This document shows positions 44,760 to 56,840 of a stretch of 64,000 bases of DNA, in pieces. A program made the position numbers and the translations under genes. Position 1 is the stretch's first letter. Every line of letters begins with the position of its first letter. The stretch is from Astrocystis sublimbata. Lineage: Eukaryota > Ascomycota > Sordariomycetes > Xylariales > Xylariaceae. The stretch covers positions 186,001 to 250,000 of the forward strand of contig JAJNNY010000013.1 of the NCBI GenBank assembly GCA_022453515.1, written 5' to 3'. Below the pieces are notes generated by a model. The model did not search any database, was not told where the DNA came from, and saw nothing but the letters and a program-made list of their open reading frames with translations.

Positions 44760-45149
44760 TTAGTCGATATATATTGGGTTTTATTGTAAACAGAGAGTAT
44801 ATCAAAGCTCTCTGCGTCAAGCGATTGAGTGTGAATGAAGTTATTCAAATTCGATGTTCATGACACCGAGGGGTCATGATTTTAGATCACGTCTAGTGGG
44901 GTTGAGCATAGAAACTTCAGGCACTTTAAGACGCGCGAATGCACTGTGGTTTTAGCGGCCATTTGATGCATTTCAAGGTACAACTGGAATGTCCTTTTCT
45001 ACAAATTCGACAACATAAGAATCGTACTCTGTACAACTAACTACCTACTTACACAGCCTCAAGGTTTTCACATCGACTTCTTTTTGCTTGGAATCGTAGA
45101 TTACGATTCATAAACCAGGCCTGCCACCCAGCCACAAGCAGTAACTTTA
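44760..45149. other. Intergenic region
   Basis: About 390 bp between the DHFR start and the PhyH gene 3' end. No gene is recognised. Confidence 0.5.
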
Positions 45150-46569
45150 TCAAGCAGCAGCAATAGCCACACTACTCTTCTCCGCCATCCTCTTCATCTC
45201 CTCGAGCTTCATAGCCTCCTGAATCCTCACCCGTTGTGGAATGACAGGCTCTCTCGGCCCGGTGGGCTTCCACCCTTTCAACTTATCCTCGCCGATGCAG
45301 TTCATAGTCTTCCTTTCCACTACATCATTGGATAAGACAATCAGTCAGAAATGAAAGCATTTCAATGAGTTGGCTCGCAGTGTGTGACATACCTAGACTA
45401 TAATCCCCATCCGCTCTATCGAAACAATGCGGCTCCTTGAGCGACACCGGCGGATTCGTGATGATCCTCACATGCCGTAGCGAGTTGTCGCTCGCACAAT
45501 GCATCATGAGGGGATGCAGGAGATACACATCTCCCACGTCTCCTGTCGCCTCGACGAACGCGTCGTCGGGGACATCGCTCAACATGTCGCGGTACCACTC
45601 ATATACGCCGCTCTTCTCCTTTGTGAAATCCACACTATCGCGCGGCCGCATCCATGGCGAAACTCCCTGCGGATGGTCGTAGAGCCAATTCTTCAACCGC
45701 TGGAGTCAGCAGTTGCCCTTTTAAAGTAAAAGTCATCGCTCACGATCTCAGACTTCACAAGTGTCTCATGAGTAAGATACCCGTGTTATGGTAGCCTATG
45801 CTTCCAAGGCTTGCCAGAAAGGGGAAAATAAATAAATTAACTCCGGGGATTGCATACCGCGATCTTGTCGACGCCAGGCGGACAGATCACCGTGCCGCCC
45901 CCACGCGGCACGATGTCCGTGAACAGCGGCGTCACCAGCAGCGCCTGCTCCGGGCTATCGAGGTAGTGCACGAAGAAGTCGCCGTCGACGTGCCACCCCG
46001 GCAGATCGCGCGGCGCTACGGGTTTCCCCTCGCCCTCGGCCGTGCCGAGGTTCACGATCAGCGAGTCGCGCCACGTCTTGCTCTCGGGGTTCACGCGCTC
46101 CTCGCCCCCGCAGAGCTCGCAGATGGCGGACCAGGCTCGGGGCGCGAAGGTCGAGACGTCGAACGTGCGGTGCCATGGCATCTATGTAGCGTGGTCAATT
46201 TCATATTATCTTGTTATTATTTCTAGCAAATTTGAGTATCTTCCCCTATTTTTATCCTTTTTCGTGGGTCGTTCCGGCCAGATCGGATTAGGGGGAAACT
46301 CAGTCAATCTTGAAGATTGTGCCTTGAAACAACGAAAAATTCGGTCGGTAAAGACCAACAAGGGTTTTTCGTGACTGAATATTACCTACGTTCGTTCGTT
46401 CCTTAGTCCACGTACTCTTGTCCGTGGGCGACATCCCCAGCCGCGTCCACACGCCCTCGCAGACTTCGGCGGCCTGCTCGCGCGTGAAGCAGTTGCTGAG
46501 CTTCAAGTACCCATGCTTAAGAAAGAAGTCTTTCTCTGCATCTGTGAGAGGCGCCGCGGGCGAGGCCAT
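45150..46569 (-). CDS. Phytanoyl-CoA dioxygenase (PhyH) family oxygenase
   Basis: Four exons: 46569-46390, 46181-45858, 45699-45393 and 45319-45150, giving 326 aa. The introns are 208, 158 and 73 nt. The iron-binding His and Asp are in GWHVDGDFF (H124, D126). The distal His lies in VYLLHPLMMHCASDN. The 2-oxoglutarate-binding Arg is probably in LRHVRIITNPPVSL. Other family features are the N-terminal KDFFLKHGYLKLSNCF and GGGTVICPPGVDKIA. It belongs to the non-heme Fe(II)/2-oxoglutarate dioxygenases. In fungi such proteins act in lipid or natural-product oxidation, and the substrate here is unknown. The 158-nt second intron contains an open stretch, but no splice phase joins it in frame, so I left it out. 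Confidence 0.88.
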
Positions 46570-47182
46570 GATTTATCGGGAGCAGTTGGCTTGAGCTTGA
46601 GGGCTTATGTGTAGTATAACCTGCAGATTGGGTCGGCAGGTGTGTAAGTGAGACCGGGAAAGTTATCCAAATATGATATTCAGAGAAACGAGGCCGTTTT
46701 ATGAGGGGCGATTGCCGAGATCGCATATGTAGTGAAAACAAAGACATATATCAACCTATGAGCGTCATTCGCAGTCTTGTGGCTCGTACCCTTTGAGACC
46801 ACCCACGCCTTTCTTGACGTGAGGAGATTCCGGCGCGGGGATGCCTTGGGGTAAGGTGCTTTATTGGACAGGGTTTGGATGCTGCGGAGAACGTTATGCA
46901 ACATACAATGGCCACACATCATGTGAACCAGTTGAAGGTAAGGCATGACTGTTGGTATCGTTTACTATCATGCAAAATTGGCAGACGAGAAAGCCAAAAT
47001 TGTGGAATCTGCGAGTGCTGTGTATATCTTGCGGTCTTCTAGCTTTCTGTTCTAGCTCTGTGTTCTAGATCTCTATATCTACTTCAAACGAAGCGGCCCG
47101 ATCTCGCTACTTCTATGATGCTACCATAACACTGACTTGTACCGCTGGGATAAAGAACCCCTTAGCTCGTTAAGCTCGATGC
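46570..47182. other. Intergenic region
   Basis: About 610 bp between the PhyH start and the 3' end of the HAD phosphatase gene. No gene or repeat is recognised. Confidence 0.5.
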
Positions 47183-48337
47183 TTAGGAGCTTCCACCTCT
47201 CAGGTCACTGAGTCTGTCGACATAGTAAGCAGGCTTAAAGGCAGCATTTGGCGACTCCCATTGCTCCTTTTTCGTGACGCCCGTCAGAACAGCCAGCGTG
47301 CCACCGAGCTTCCCCTGGATGCCAAATTGGATATCGGTATCGAGGCGATCCCCGACCATGCAGGTGCGGCTGCGGTCAAAGTGGAATTTGCCTTCGATGG
47401 CATCCATCATGGCCTGGGAAGGTTTCCCGAGAGCCGTCGGCTGCTGGCCGGTCATGTTGATGAGCGGGATGGAGATGGAGCCCGCGCCGGGGAAGAAGGT
47501 GCGGCTCATCGGCAGCGTGCTGTCGAGGTTGGTCGCGAGGAAGACGGCGCCTTGCCGTAGGTACTGGTAGGCGATGGAGAGCTTCAGGTAGTTGACGTGG
47601 AAGTCGAGCCCGGCGAGCACGATACCTACGTCTGGGTCGAGCATGGAGCCATCGGCGAGCCCGGCGAAGTCCTCAGGCGTCACGTCCCGTCGCAGCGACG
47701 GGTCTGTGCCGCCGATGAACGGCACATTCTCTGTCCGCAGCTCTTCTTCTATTCCGCTTTCGCCCAGTACGAAGACCTTGTTCTTCGGCGCAGGGAGCTT
47801 CAGGATGCGCGAGATGTAGATAGAAGCTGAGTAGGCCGATGCGAATATCTCCTCTACATTGCTCGGGATGCCCAGGCCCGTTAATTTCTTCTGATAATCT
47901 TGCCGAGACTTTGTCGAGTTATTTGTAACAAACACAACCTTCTTGCCTTTATAGAAATAAGCTCACGGCAAACAATGAAGATTCAAATACTACCAAGGCA
48001 CGTTGAAATGCACCACAGTATAGGTAGTGAGTGTAGCAAATCATGTCCGTCCGGCTGCTCACCTTTAGATCTCAACAATTCCAGGGTCTCGACGGTGCCC
48101 TCAAAGAGATGATCGCCCGACCACAAGACGCCTTTCTTTAATTAGCTGCATTCTATCGTCCTTGATTCAAGCGTTTCTCTTCTATACCGTCGCAATCAAA
48201 AAGGAAAACCTAGGAGCGAATTGTGAGACTAAGGCATGAGCAGTAGTTAGCCGTAGAGAGGATTGACGCACATCGAATTTGTCTAGGAACTCGCCAATTG
48301 CGGCCGAATCGCCAGTGAGATACTTAGATTGTGCCAT
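47183..48337 (-). CDS. PHO13: PHO13-type HAD phosphatase (4-nitrophenylphosphatase / phosphoglycolate phosphatase)
   Basis: Four exons: 48337-48272, 48209-48188, 48131-48063 and 47946-47183, giving 306 aa. The introns are 62, 56 and 116 nt. Exon 2 is a 22-nt microexon encoding VFLFDCDG, the HAD motif I with the nucleophile and acid Asp residues. The flanking exons give MAQSKYLTGDS... and VLWSGDHLFEGTVETLELLRSKGKKVVFVTNNSTKSR (motif II Thr/Ser). Motif III/IV lies in GKPSQAMMDAI and CMVGDRLDTDIQFG. A C2-type cap lies between. Length and motifs match eukaryotic PHO13/PGP enzymes, which remove toxic side products such as 2-phosphoglycolate or 4-phosphoerythronate. Cytosolic. Confidence 0.92.
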
Positions 48338-49800
48338 TGTCCTGACACCCTGAGTAGCCTAGAGATGATGGCTGATGATACTGGTGGTACTGTGCCAATA
48401 CTCCGCGAAGCGCGTGGCTTGAGGCGGGACACTTGGTGGAAAGTGGGATGGCGGGGTTGGTGGGCCTGGGCACGCTAGGCTGCCTGGGCTATGTAGGTAG
48501 GCTGTGTAGGTTTTCACCTGGATGTAGCTGCTTGACAGTTCGGGAGTTTTTGAACGACACTTGACATTCGCAAGTCCTCTACTTGGAACGACCCTGGGAA
48601 CCTGGGGGGAATTCGCGACAAAGTAACCCTTCGTTAGAAATGAGGGCATCTGTGGTAAGCGGACTCATGACTGCATTAAGTCTGACCAGATCACATGTCA
48701 CCACCTCTACACGTCGCCGAGGCGCATTGCTACGTGTCGAAGCAGAACTAGCAGTCAACTTGACCTCGAAGGGACACCATCAGGCTGCAGAGCAGATTCC
48801 AATACATTGACTACATTCGCGCAAGGTTGCTGATGTGAGGACGCCTACTGTTAAAACATGGGCTGTTTTGCGATCAGTAATCGACACAACTATTATCTAT
48901 TTGCTGCAAGAGCTCTCGGCATATTCATTTCGATAGTCGACAGTTTCACCAACATTGTGCGAATACTACCACTCGAGCCATTGGAAACGACGGAGTGACG
49001 CAAGCTCTTCAAAGACAGTACCTAGATACGTCGAGATGATATACTAATGTTACGCCGCATGTGGGTATTGTGTGTATGTACACTTGCACCTTGAGGCTGT
49101 CGCTGCTAAGAGGTAATATCTTATCGATCCGTCTATTCTAAATTATGGAAACACCGTGCCAGGCAAGGTCCGAATGTTGGTCTATGATATGATATGGGTA
49201 TGATCAATGCTCTCAGCTGTTCTCTTACCTTGCTTGTCGCACTCCTCCAACACCCAGATCCTAGCATCGAGCAATGCTTGTTCCACTTTATGAGACTCAC
49301 TGCAACAGCGGAAACGGTCGCTAGATGTCTCGGCAATGTCACATTCAAAAACAGTCTTCTAGCCTAACCAGTAATCACAACAATAGTGTCCTCCAATGAA
49401 GAACTTTTCCGGTCGACGGAAATACCTCAAAAGCGGAGAACAGCGATACAAACATGCTGCCTACCCATGATGGGGTGTGGAAGGTCACTTGTCCAACCGT
49501 GCCGTCACTGAGTCACTGCATGGCAGCGTAGTCTGTAACGGAGACGAGAAATAAGCCAAGCCGTAGGTCGATTGAGGGGTTCCGCGTGGAGGGCACCAGA
49601 CCCCTTTCACAAACTCATGTAAGGGGGGTTCGATACAAAAAAAATCTTCAACTCATGTGATCATACTCCATCGGAAATAACGAACACTCAGTGAATCTAC
49701 AAACAGCGACTGATGATCCAACGCAATCTTCGTTGTGTATCTGTCTACCCTTTACCATCGAACCTTGAACATCGAAATTCGCTTCGCGAAATATTGGACC
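48338..49800. other. Intergenic region, 1.5 kb
   Basis: Divergent 5' regions of the phosphatase and P450 genes. It holds short unsupported open frames only, and a TACCTAG half motif near 49020. No gene is recognised. Confidence 0.45.
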
Positions 49801-51840
49801 ATGGGAAGCACTCCCCTTTACGTCGTCGCTGTCCTGGCCGCGGTGTACTTTGCCTATCGTTGGGCTTTGCCGAAACCAATACCGGGCATTCCCTATGATG
49901 AGAGCGCAAAAAACAGCCTGTTTGGAAATCTCCCCGAGATTTGGAGTGCTGTGCGCACCACCAGGAGGCTAGCACCGTTCCTCGTAGAGCACCCGAAGAA
50001 GCACAAGTCGGCACTCACCCAAATCTGGCTCGGGCCATTTCAAAAGCCCAGACTGATCCTCTCCGACCCTCGCGAGTCCTCCGACATGCTGCTGAGACGC
50101 TTTCGTGAGTTTGACCATGGCCAAGTTAGCGTGGATGCTTTCAACGGAATGATCCCAAATCACCACATTGCCATGTACTCGTCCGATCCTCGGTTTAAGG
50201 GGAATAGGGAAATCATCCGAGACCTGATGACACCTAAGTTTCTACACGAGGTTAGATTGTCACCCGACCGCGATGGAAAACTGTTATTAACGACTACTCT
50301 GCTAGGTTTCCGCACCACAGATCTATGCGAAAATGATGACTCTTATCGAACTCTGGACCCTCAAGACCGAGTTGAGCAAAAGCCAGCCGTTCAGTGCGCA
50401 TAGAGACATATTCGAGGCAGCATTTGACATGATCAGCGCCGCGGCCTTCGGCTTGGAAGACGACCAAAGCACCATCAGACACCAATTGGATTTTCTCAAG
50501 TCCAAGTCGGACAATATATCGTTGACTAAGGAAGGCGATGCCGTTATCTTCCCGGAAATTCCTACCTTGCCCATTCTCGAGGCGATCGAAGGGATCACGA
50601 ACCACATCGGAGATCAGGTCAAAAGCCCTTACCCCAAATTGATGAACAAATACGAGCTATTGACAAACCCAACTCTGGTGAAGCAAATTGCCCGAAAGAA
50701 CAAGTTCATCCAGGACCAAATTGATAAGGCTGTCATGCGCCTACGCACAGGCGAGAACGTAACGCGGTCGGCCATGGACCACATTCTACGGCGGGAAATG
50801 AATGCGGCGAAAAAGGAGGATCGAGAGCCCATTTTTCACTCGCCTCGAGTTCACGACGAAGTAAGGAACATCTCTATCACGCGGTGATAGACCTTTGCTA
50901 ACCTCCGACCAGCTTTTTGGTTACATTGTTGCAGGACACGATACTAGTAAGTTTCTTTGGATCTCGTAAAGGCGCTGGGGTTATGATGTTGCTTCGAAGT
51001 CCTTGTTTGTCCTCAATCCTCCCAGTTACCTATCTCTACCCTTCCAAATCAGACTTCGAATGACGATCACTAACTCAGCCTCTAGGCTCGAATACACTGC
51101 TTTGTAAGTGATATCAATCTAGTTGGCATATTTCAACTCCCTCTTCTGATCGCAAGATATCGACCAACGCCGCATTCAATTCTGACATTTCACCAGGGAT
51201 GCTTAAGAATATCGCAGACTACCCCGAGGTTCAGACCGAACTAAGGGAGGCTCTTCACTCAGCATACCCAGAAGCGCACGCCAATGGGGCGCAACAAGAT
51301 TGTGTAGAACTTTCGAAGACCTCAGTCCCGTATCTCGATGCCGTCATCGAGGAGTCCCTACGTTACGAGGGACCATTCCCAGTAACGTCGCGAGAAGCCA
51401 TCGTCCCATGTGAACTGCTAGGGCACAAGATCCCCAAGGGAACGCAGGTTTTCTTGCTTTCGGACGGAGCTGGTTTCCAGAGCCCATGTATCCCGATAGC
51501 AGAGCACACCAGGAGTCTGTCCTCACGCGAAAAGAGCATGTACGGATCCTGGGACCCGAGCAACATGCATCTTTTCGCGCCCGAACGATGGCTCAAGTTG
51601 GATGAGAGTGGAAATGTAGTGTACGACCCCTTGAGTGGACCGATGATGGCCTTCAGCCTCGGCCCCCGCGGTTGCTTCGGGAAGCGTCTAGCGTACCTGG
51701 AGATTCGCATTGTGCTGGCGCTGTTGGTGTGGAACTTCGAGTTCCATAAGCTCTCGGACGAGTTGAGTTCTCGAGAGGCGTATGATACCCTCACGAAGAA
51801 TCCCAGACAGTGCTTCGTGTCGTTGACCAAGATCATATAA
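49801..51840 (+). CDS. Cytochrome P450 monooxygenase
   Basis: Five exons: 49801-50250, 50321-50860, 50913-50946, 51086-51103 and 51197-51840, giving 561 aa. The introns are 70, 52, 139 and 93 nt. The N-terminus (MGSTPLYVVAVLAAVYFAYRWALPKPIPGIPY) is a membrane anchor followed by a Pro-rich hinge, placing it on the ER. Exon 3 (34 nt) encodes the oxygen-activating I-helix LFGYIVAGHDT. Exon 4 is an 18-nt microexon that continues it as SSNTLL(W). The ExxR motif is ESLR (about 400-403), PERW is present, and the heme Cys is in FSLGPRGCFG (C506). The substrate is unknown. The neighbours do not form an obvious biosynthetic cluster. Confidence 0.9.
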
Positions 51841-52253
51841 GGCTAGACACGAAACCTGAGTATGCTGATATGAGGAGTGAAAGCGGCATGTCATAGCAGA
51901 TTATCAGATCACAGGTCCAGTGCGTATCCCAGGTCTCAACACCAAACCTGGCTTGACGTAGCCGGATAGGGCCGCATGCTGGAACTGTTATGGCAAAATC
52001 CGGCAAAATCCCAATTCTCTGAAGATCACTCCCCTTGCATGCACCCTTCAAACTTTCCACTTCTCAAACAAGTATAGTCGCTCAATAAAATGTTGTTGGA
52101 ATAACAATTTAGCTGGTGAATCTTGCCCTTGCAGGCTTTGGTGCGCGTCCATCTCCCCCTTCAAAATTCGCGCATTTGTGAGTGGCATGGGATGGGGGTG
52201 TATTCTAGGCCACACAACGACTCATTTGAATAGGTCAATGGTGATAGCATAAA
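51841..52253. other. Intergenic region
   Basis: About 410 bp between the P450 stop and the GT90 start. No gene is seen. GGCAAAATCC occurs as a short tandem duplication near 51992. Confidence 0.5.
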
Positions 52254-53910
52254 ATGCGCCGATATTCACCTGCGCGAGTGGGAAGATTGTTAATATTACT
52301 TGCATCGTCATTGTTGTTGTGTTTGGTGCTCCTTGCACGTTCTCATTGGGTACAAAATCCGAACCAAAGTTTCAGACAATCTACTTCCAGGAGCGGGTTC
52401 TCTTCAAACATTTATCACCTCCTCAATCTCACCGAGGCAGAATGCAGAATCACATTTCCAGACCTGACCACGGACCTGGATGCCATGGTAGCACTCGGTC
52501 CTTTCACGCTGCAAAAATCGCACGGCACCGGGCCTCTTCAAGCCAGAATCAAAGATGGAGAGGTAACAACATCAATCCAGCTTTTGCGTGCCCCAAAGAA
52601 TCGGTTCTGATACCCCTGATGCAGCTCTACATTATCCACGCTGAAAACATTAACGCACTTTCTCCCGAGCTTCTGCAGGCGCGTATATCCCAAGCCCAAG
52701 CCCATAGCCATGAGAACTCACGAGTACGTAAGGTACCTAACTAACCTGCAATAGCAATCAGGCCCGCGAAGCCGCCCTACACCAGATCAACCGGGCGCTC
52801 ATAACCTCGCCAGAGACACTCCCCAACACCGTCTTCTCCCTGAATATCCGCGACCAGCCCTACGGAACGGCATGGTCCTACTCCAGACCCGCGTTTGCGG
52901 CGCCAGCCGCGGCGCTGCCTCCGATTAAGCGCGCGTTCCTGATGCCTCACTTCGCATTCTGGAGCTGGCCGCTCCCTTCCATCGGGTCCGTGGCGCGCGC
53001 CGCGGAGGCGATAGCGCGCATAGAAAGCGCCCTGCCGTTCGCCCGCAAGGACCCTCGGGTCGTGTGGCGCGGATCGGCGCGTTTCAATGGCGTCTATCGG
53101 CCGACGCTGCGGCGGGACTTGCTGCGCGCTACGGCCGGGGCTGCGTGGGCGGATGTGCGGGCGTTGGAGAGCTATGAGATGGAATCCCCAGGCGAAGCTA
53201 CTTTTGAGGGCGGTGGTGACGGCGGAAAGAGCTGGGCAGGTACGGGGAAAGGAGAAAAATGGAAGCAAGATGCTGCAAAACGAAGTGCAGGCGACATGAT
53301 TTTTCCAGAAAGGGGGTTGGGAAGCAAGGAAGCAAGGAATAGGATTGATGGAGAAGATGACGACGCAAGTTCAGAAGGCAATTCTACGGCCCCCATGATG
53401 ATCGAGGATTTCTGCCGTTACAAGTACGTGCTCTACACGGACGGCGTGACATACAGCGGCCGCCTCCCGTTCCTCCAGATGTGTCGGAGCGTGCTGTTGA
53501 CGCCGCCCTTCGCCTGGCATCAGCGCACAACGCATCTGGTGCGGCCGTTGTTCTCGAGCGACCTGGGTCTCGGAACGCCTCTGCACGAGAACGAGTGGGC
53601 GTTCTCCTCGGATGTCCGAAAGGCGTGGCCGGCGCATTACAGTCCTGCCGAGGCCAACGCCGTGTTTGTAGCGCCCGATTGGTCGGATCTGGAGAGCACG
53701 GTTTCGTGGTTGGAGGCGCATGCGGATGTCGCCGAGGGCATTGCCCAGAGACAGAGAGATTTGTTTGTCGGCAGGGGGTATATATCGCCTGCTGAAGAGA
53801 CATGTTATTGGCGTGCTCTTATCCGCGCGTGGAGCTCGGTTGTCAGGCTTGAAGGAAATTGGTGGCGGGATCAAGTCGGCGGAAGTTGGAATGAGTTTTC
53901 TCTGGGTTGA
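52254..53910 (+). CDS. GT90 (CAP10-like) glycosyltransferase, type II membrane protein
   Basis: Modelled exons: 52254-52562, 52625-52723 (or 52625-52678) and 52762-53910, giving 518 aa (or 503). A signal anchor LLILLASSLLLCLVLLA lies at residues 11-27, suggesting a Golgi type II topology. GT90 features: QARIKDGE joined to LYIIHAEN, AREAALHQINRAL, TVFSLNIRDQPYGTAWSYSRP, MPHFAFWSWPLPSIG, VWRGSARFNG, and DFCRYKYVLYTDGVTYSGRLPFL. The second intron is odd. GT-AG splicing leaves a 38-nt intron and 15 extra residues, while family spacing fits a GC-AG intron of 83 nt better. A polar insert of about 72 residues (nt 53182-53397) precedes the DFCRYKY motif. Fungal GT90 proteins are thought to transfer xylose or other sugars to surface glycans. 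Confidence 0.85.
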
Positions 53911-54097
53911 GAACTCGTACAATAGCTCTGATATCGGAATTCACTTCATACGCTCATTGGGTTGCTAAAATCCATGAAAGTGTCTTTGATACTATCTCAA
54001 TATATACATTGTGAAGTATAGGATATATACACATGTTTTACTGCCTACTATGAGCTCACCCGTGCCTTCATCTTATTAGAATACCGCGTTGGCCTAA

Positions 54098-55456
54098 CTA
54101 CAGCGTCGACAGCAACAGGTCAACGGCAGATACTTGTTTACCGATAGTCCCGTTATCATTGAAGGGACCCTGCCATGCAAAGCCATAGAAGTCGGTGCTG
54201 TTCCTTGCGTTGTCGTACATCGAACGCGCGTTGTCCTGGATGTACTGGGCATATGGATGGTCGTCTAGCGCGGCATCCAGCTTCGCGAGACCTCGCATGA
54301 AAATGCCCTTAAAAGCAGTCCCATTAGGCTCGCATTCATCGGGCGTGGCACATGCGAATTCCGTGAGGATCCCATCGGGTGATAGCGAGTCGTCGCTCAC
54401 CACTGCATCGGCAATGGTTCGCGCAAAGTCCAAGTATGATGTGTCATCAGTGGCTATGGAGAGCTGAACAAGACCGGCTAGGATCACGCCTTGGTTGTAC
54501 TGCGATGCCCGAAGTCAGTAATCGTCAGTTGAACTCGAAGATATGCGAAAGCTTCTAGGCAATCACTTCATTCGACTTGACAAGGAGCCTTGGTGCCTTG
54601 TGAATTGCTGAAAGGGATAAAAAAAAGTTTTGGAATTACGTACCGACCAGACCGGTTGGCCATTATTGACGCAAGATGAGTCCTCAGTCAGCCCATCATT
54701 GATCAAACTCTCGCTGTTTATCATGCCGGTCGAGTTGAACCAATCCCATTCTTTCAAAGCCCGCTCTAAATAGTACGTATCTCCGGGAATGAGGTTGTGC
54801 AATGTAGCCGTGAGCTCAAGGTACAACTCGTTGGAGATGGCATTGTGATAGTTCAAATTCCGGATACTCCAGATGAGACCACCGCCGCACGTGGTCGTGT
54901 TCCAATAGTCGTACATGTAGGCTTCATCCTCCTTGGCCAGGTCCAGGTATGACGAGTTTCCAGTGGCCTCATACATGGAGGCAAGGGCCAAAGCCCACCA
55001 GCCCGTGTCATCCGTGCTGTCTGCCCGGAAGTCACCCTCGCCTTCAGGCCACTGTGCTGGCATTTAGAACAGGACGGTGAAAATGATGGTAAAGTGATTT
55101 GAACACTCAGTGACGAACTTGAGGAATAAATGACTTACCCAATCTAGTGGCGCACGTTGTGTATCGACGGTATAGGCTGCCATCTCGGCATATTCGTCGG
55201 ATTCGGTTATGAGCATGTACTCGGCAATAGCTCGTAGGACCACGCCGCTGTGCCACCATGGCCCCGTGTCCCAGAGCCCGGTGGTCTCGTTATAGAAAGC
55301 GTTCATAGATTCTATAGCAGCGCGCACACTGTCTACGTCCCCGGGACCTGCTGCGGCGGCTCCGTTCACTGCGACCGAGGATGCCAAAACTGAGAGCAGG
55401 CATGACCATTGCCATTTGGGCACGGCAGAGCCGGACCGGACCTTGTTGTGACGCAT
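54098..55456 (-). CDS. Glycoside hydrolase family 76, secreted alpha-1,6-mannanase type (DCW1/DFG5-like)
   Basis: Three exons: 55456-55139, 55051-54644 and 54499-54098, giving 375 aa. The introns are 87 and 144 nt. A signal peptide is apparent (hydrophobic LLSVLASSVAV, likely cut near AAAA at 33-36). The catalytic Asp pair is in DSTDDTGWWALA (D120-D121), and splicing restores DWWPEGEGDF. Other family motifs: TTTCGGGLIW, NAISNELYLELTATL and VWSYNQGVILAGL. There are many N-glycosylation sequons. No C-terminal GPI-attachment signal is present, unlike yeast Dcw1/Dfg5, so it is probably soluble and secreted. GH76 enzymes cleave or transfer alpha-1,6-mannan, including the GPI-glycan when linking proteins to the wall. 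Confidence 0.9.
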
Positions 55457-56840
55457 CTTGGACAGTCGAGTAGGTCTTCAGCGACCCGCAGGAAACGACT
55501 CACACGACACAGGGGATGGCGCAGAGAGCAAAGACTTACAGAGCGTTCACATGGCACATGGCGCTTTTATACCTGCCCAACTACCATATACTTGCATCGA
55601 GAATCAAGGCATAGTCCTGACCCGAGCACCCCATTGATACTCTCCACACACTGATATATCCGGAAGGTGAGGGTAACGCCCCCCTTAAAGAGAAGCCAGC
55701 GCGTGATGCCATGCCGTGCGTGACGGTGCGTGCTCGGCCACGCTAATGGGCCGTTGGCCAGCATCGTGGCCCGGAGAACGACCGCGATTGAAAAATTTGG
55801 CGTTTCCTCTTTCCCTCCTTCCACGATGGTATATATTGAATTCATGCAGGCTGACGCGAGGTGACGCCTGTCCAATAAAGGACAAGAGGTACCTGCGTTG
55901 TCGTTACATTTCTCGGACAGCCCTGCCAGGATCAGCGACGCTGATTCGAAGGAATGGCCATCACTCTACCTATCAACCCGCCCAGAACCTGCCCAGAATT
56001 CACCCATCCATCTGGGATCGATATCGCGGGTTGATATACAATTCCAGGTTTCTTGACAGGTCCAGGATCATAAATCTGTTACTCGAGATTTGAGACAGAG
56101 AACCTCCGATTGGCCATGCCAAGGTGATTGCCAGGGGTAAGCCGTGAACATGTCCACTTTCGATGGTCGACTGGAGTGCCGGACAGGCGAGACAGGGAAG
56201 GTCGAGCGGGAAAATAGCCGCCCGTGACGACAGCCTTTTTCTCTTCGACCTCGGACGCTTACCTATATCGACCGGAAATCGACGAACCAAGGTGCAAGGA
56301 TGCGTTTCCCGGCGCATGATCTAGCAAACTGGCTTCTGTTGGTAACGTTGCGGTCAATTATCCAGGCCAGGGGGCCAGGGCGCGGAGGATGGAAACACGA
56401 TTTCAAGAGGGGAATCAGACATATTGATTCTTGGCTCAATGTTGTTCCACATCGATAGTTATCGTCGATCGCCGATGATCTCATAACCCCGGTACTTTAG
56501 TTTCTTGGCTTTCAATGTCACCACATAAGGTTAAGCGTTTGGTGGACGAGAAGGATGATTAGGTAGGCACATGTCAATTCCTGATTCTTTTTCGATTCTT
56601 TTTCCACATGTTGATCAACAGCGTTGTTGCGAATGCGGATCTGTTCAATGTTGGGTTTGAACTACTCGAATACTATTAAACTCTGGATATCTAGGATTAT
56701 TATGTGGTGTGTCTGTTATCAAACGCGTGACAAGGGCTCTCCAACGGACCTGATAGTATACCTGCCATGTGATCGTGCTGCGCAGGTAGCTTCCACATTT
56801 AGGATTATGGTATAGTCTCACTGCTTGTCACAAGTTTCAC
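55457..56840. other. Intergenic region, 1.4 kb
   Basis: Between the GH76 start and the CWH43 3' end. Short unsupported open frames only. No gene or repeat is recognised. Confidence 0.45.

Noticed and set aside
45705..45850. Open stretch within intron 2 of the PhyH gene (reads THETLVKSEI)
   Set aside because: No acceptor and donor pair joins it in the required phase without a stop, and the direct junction restores family sequence.
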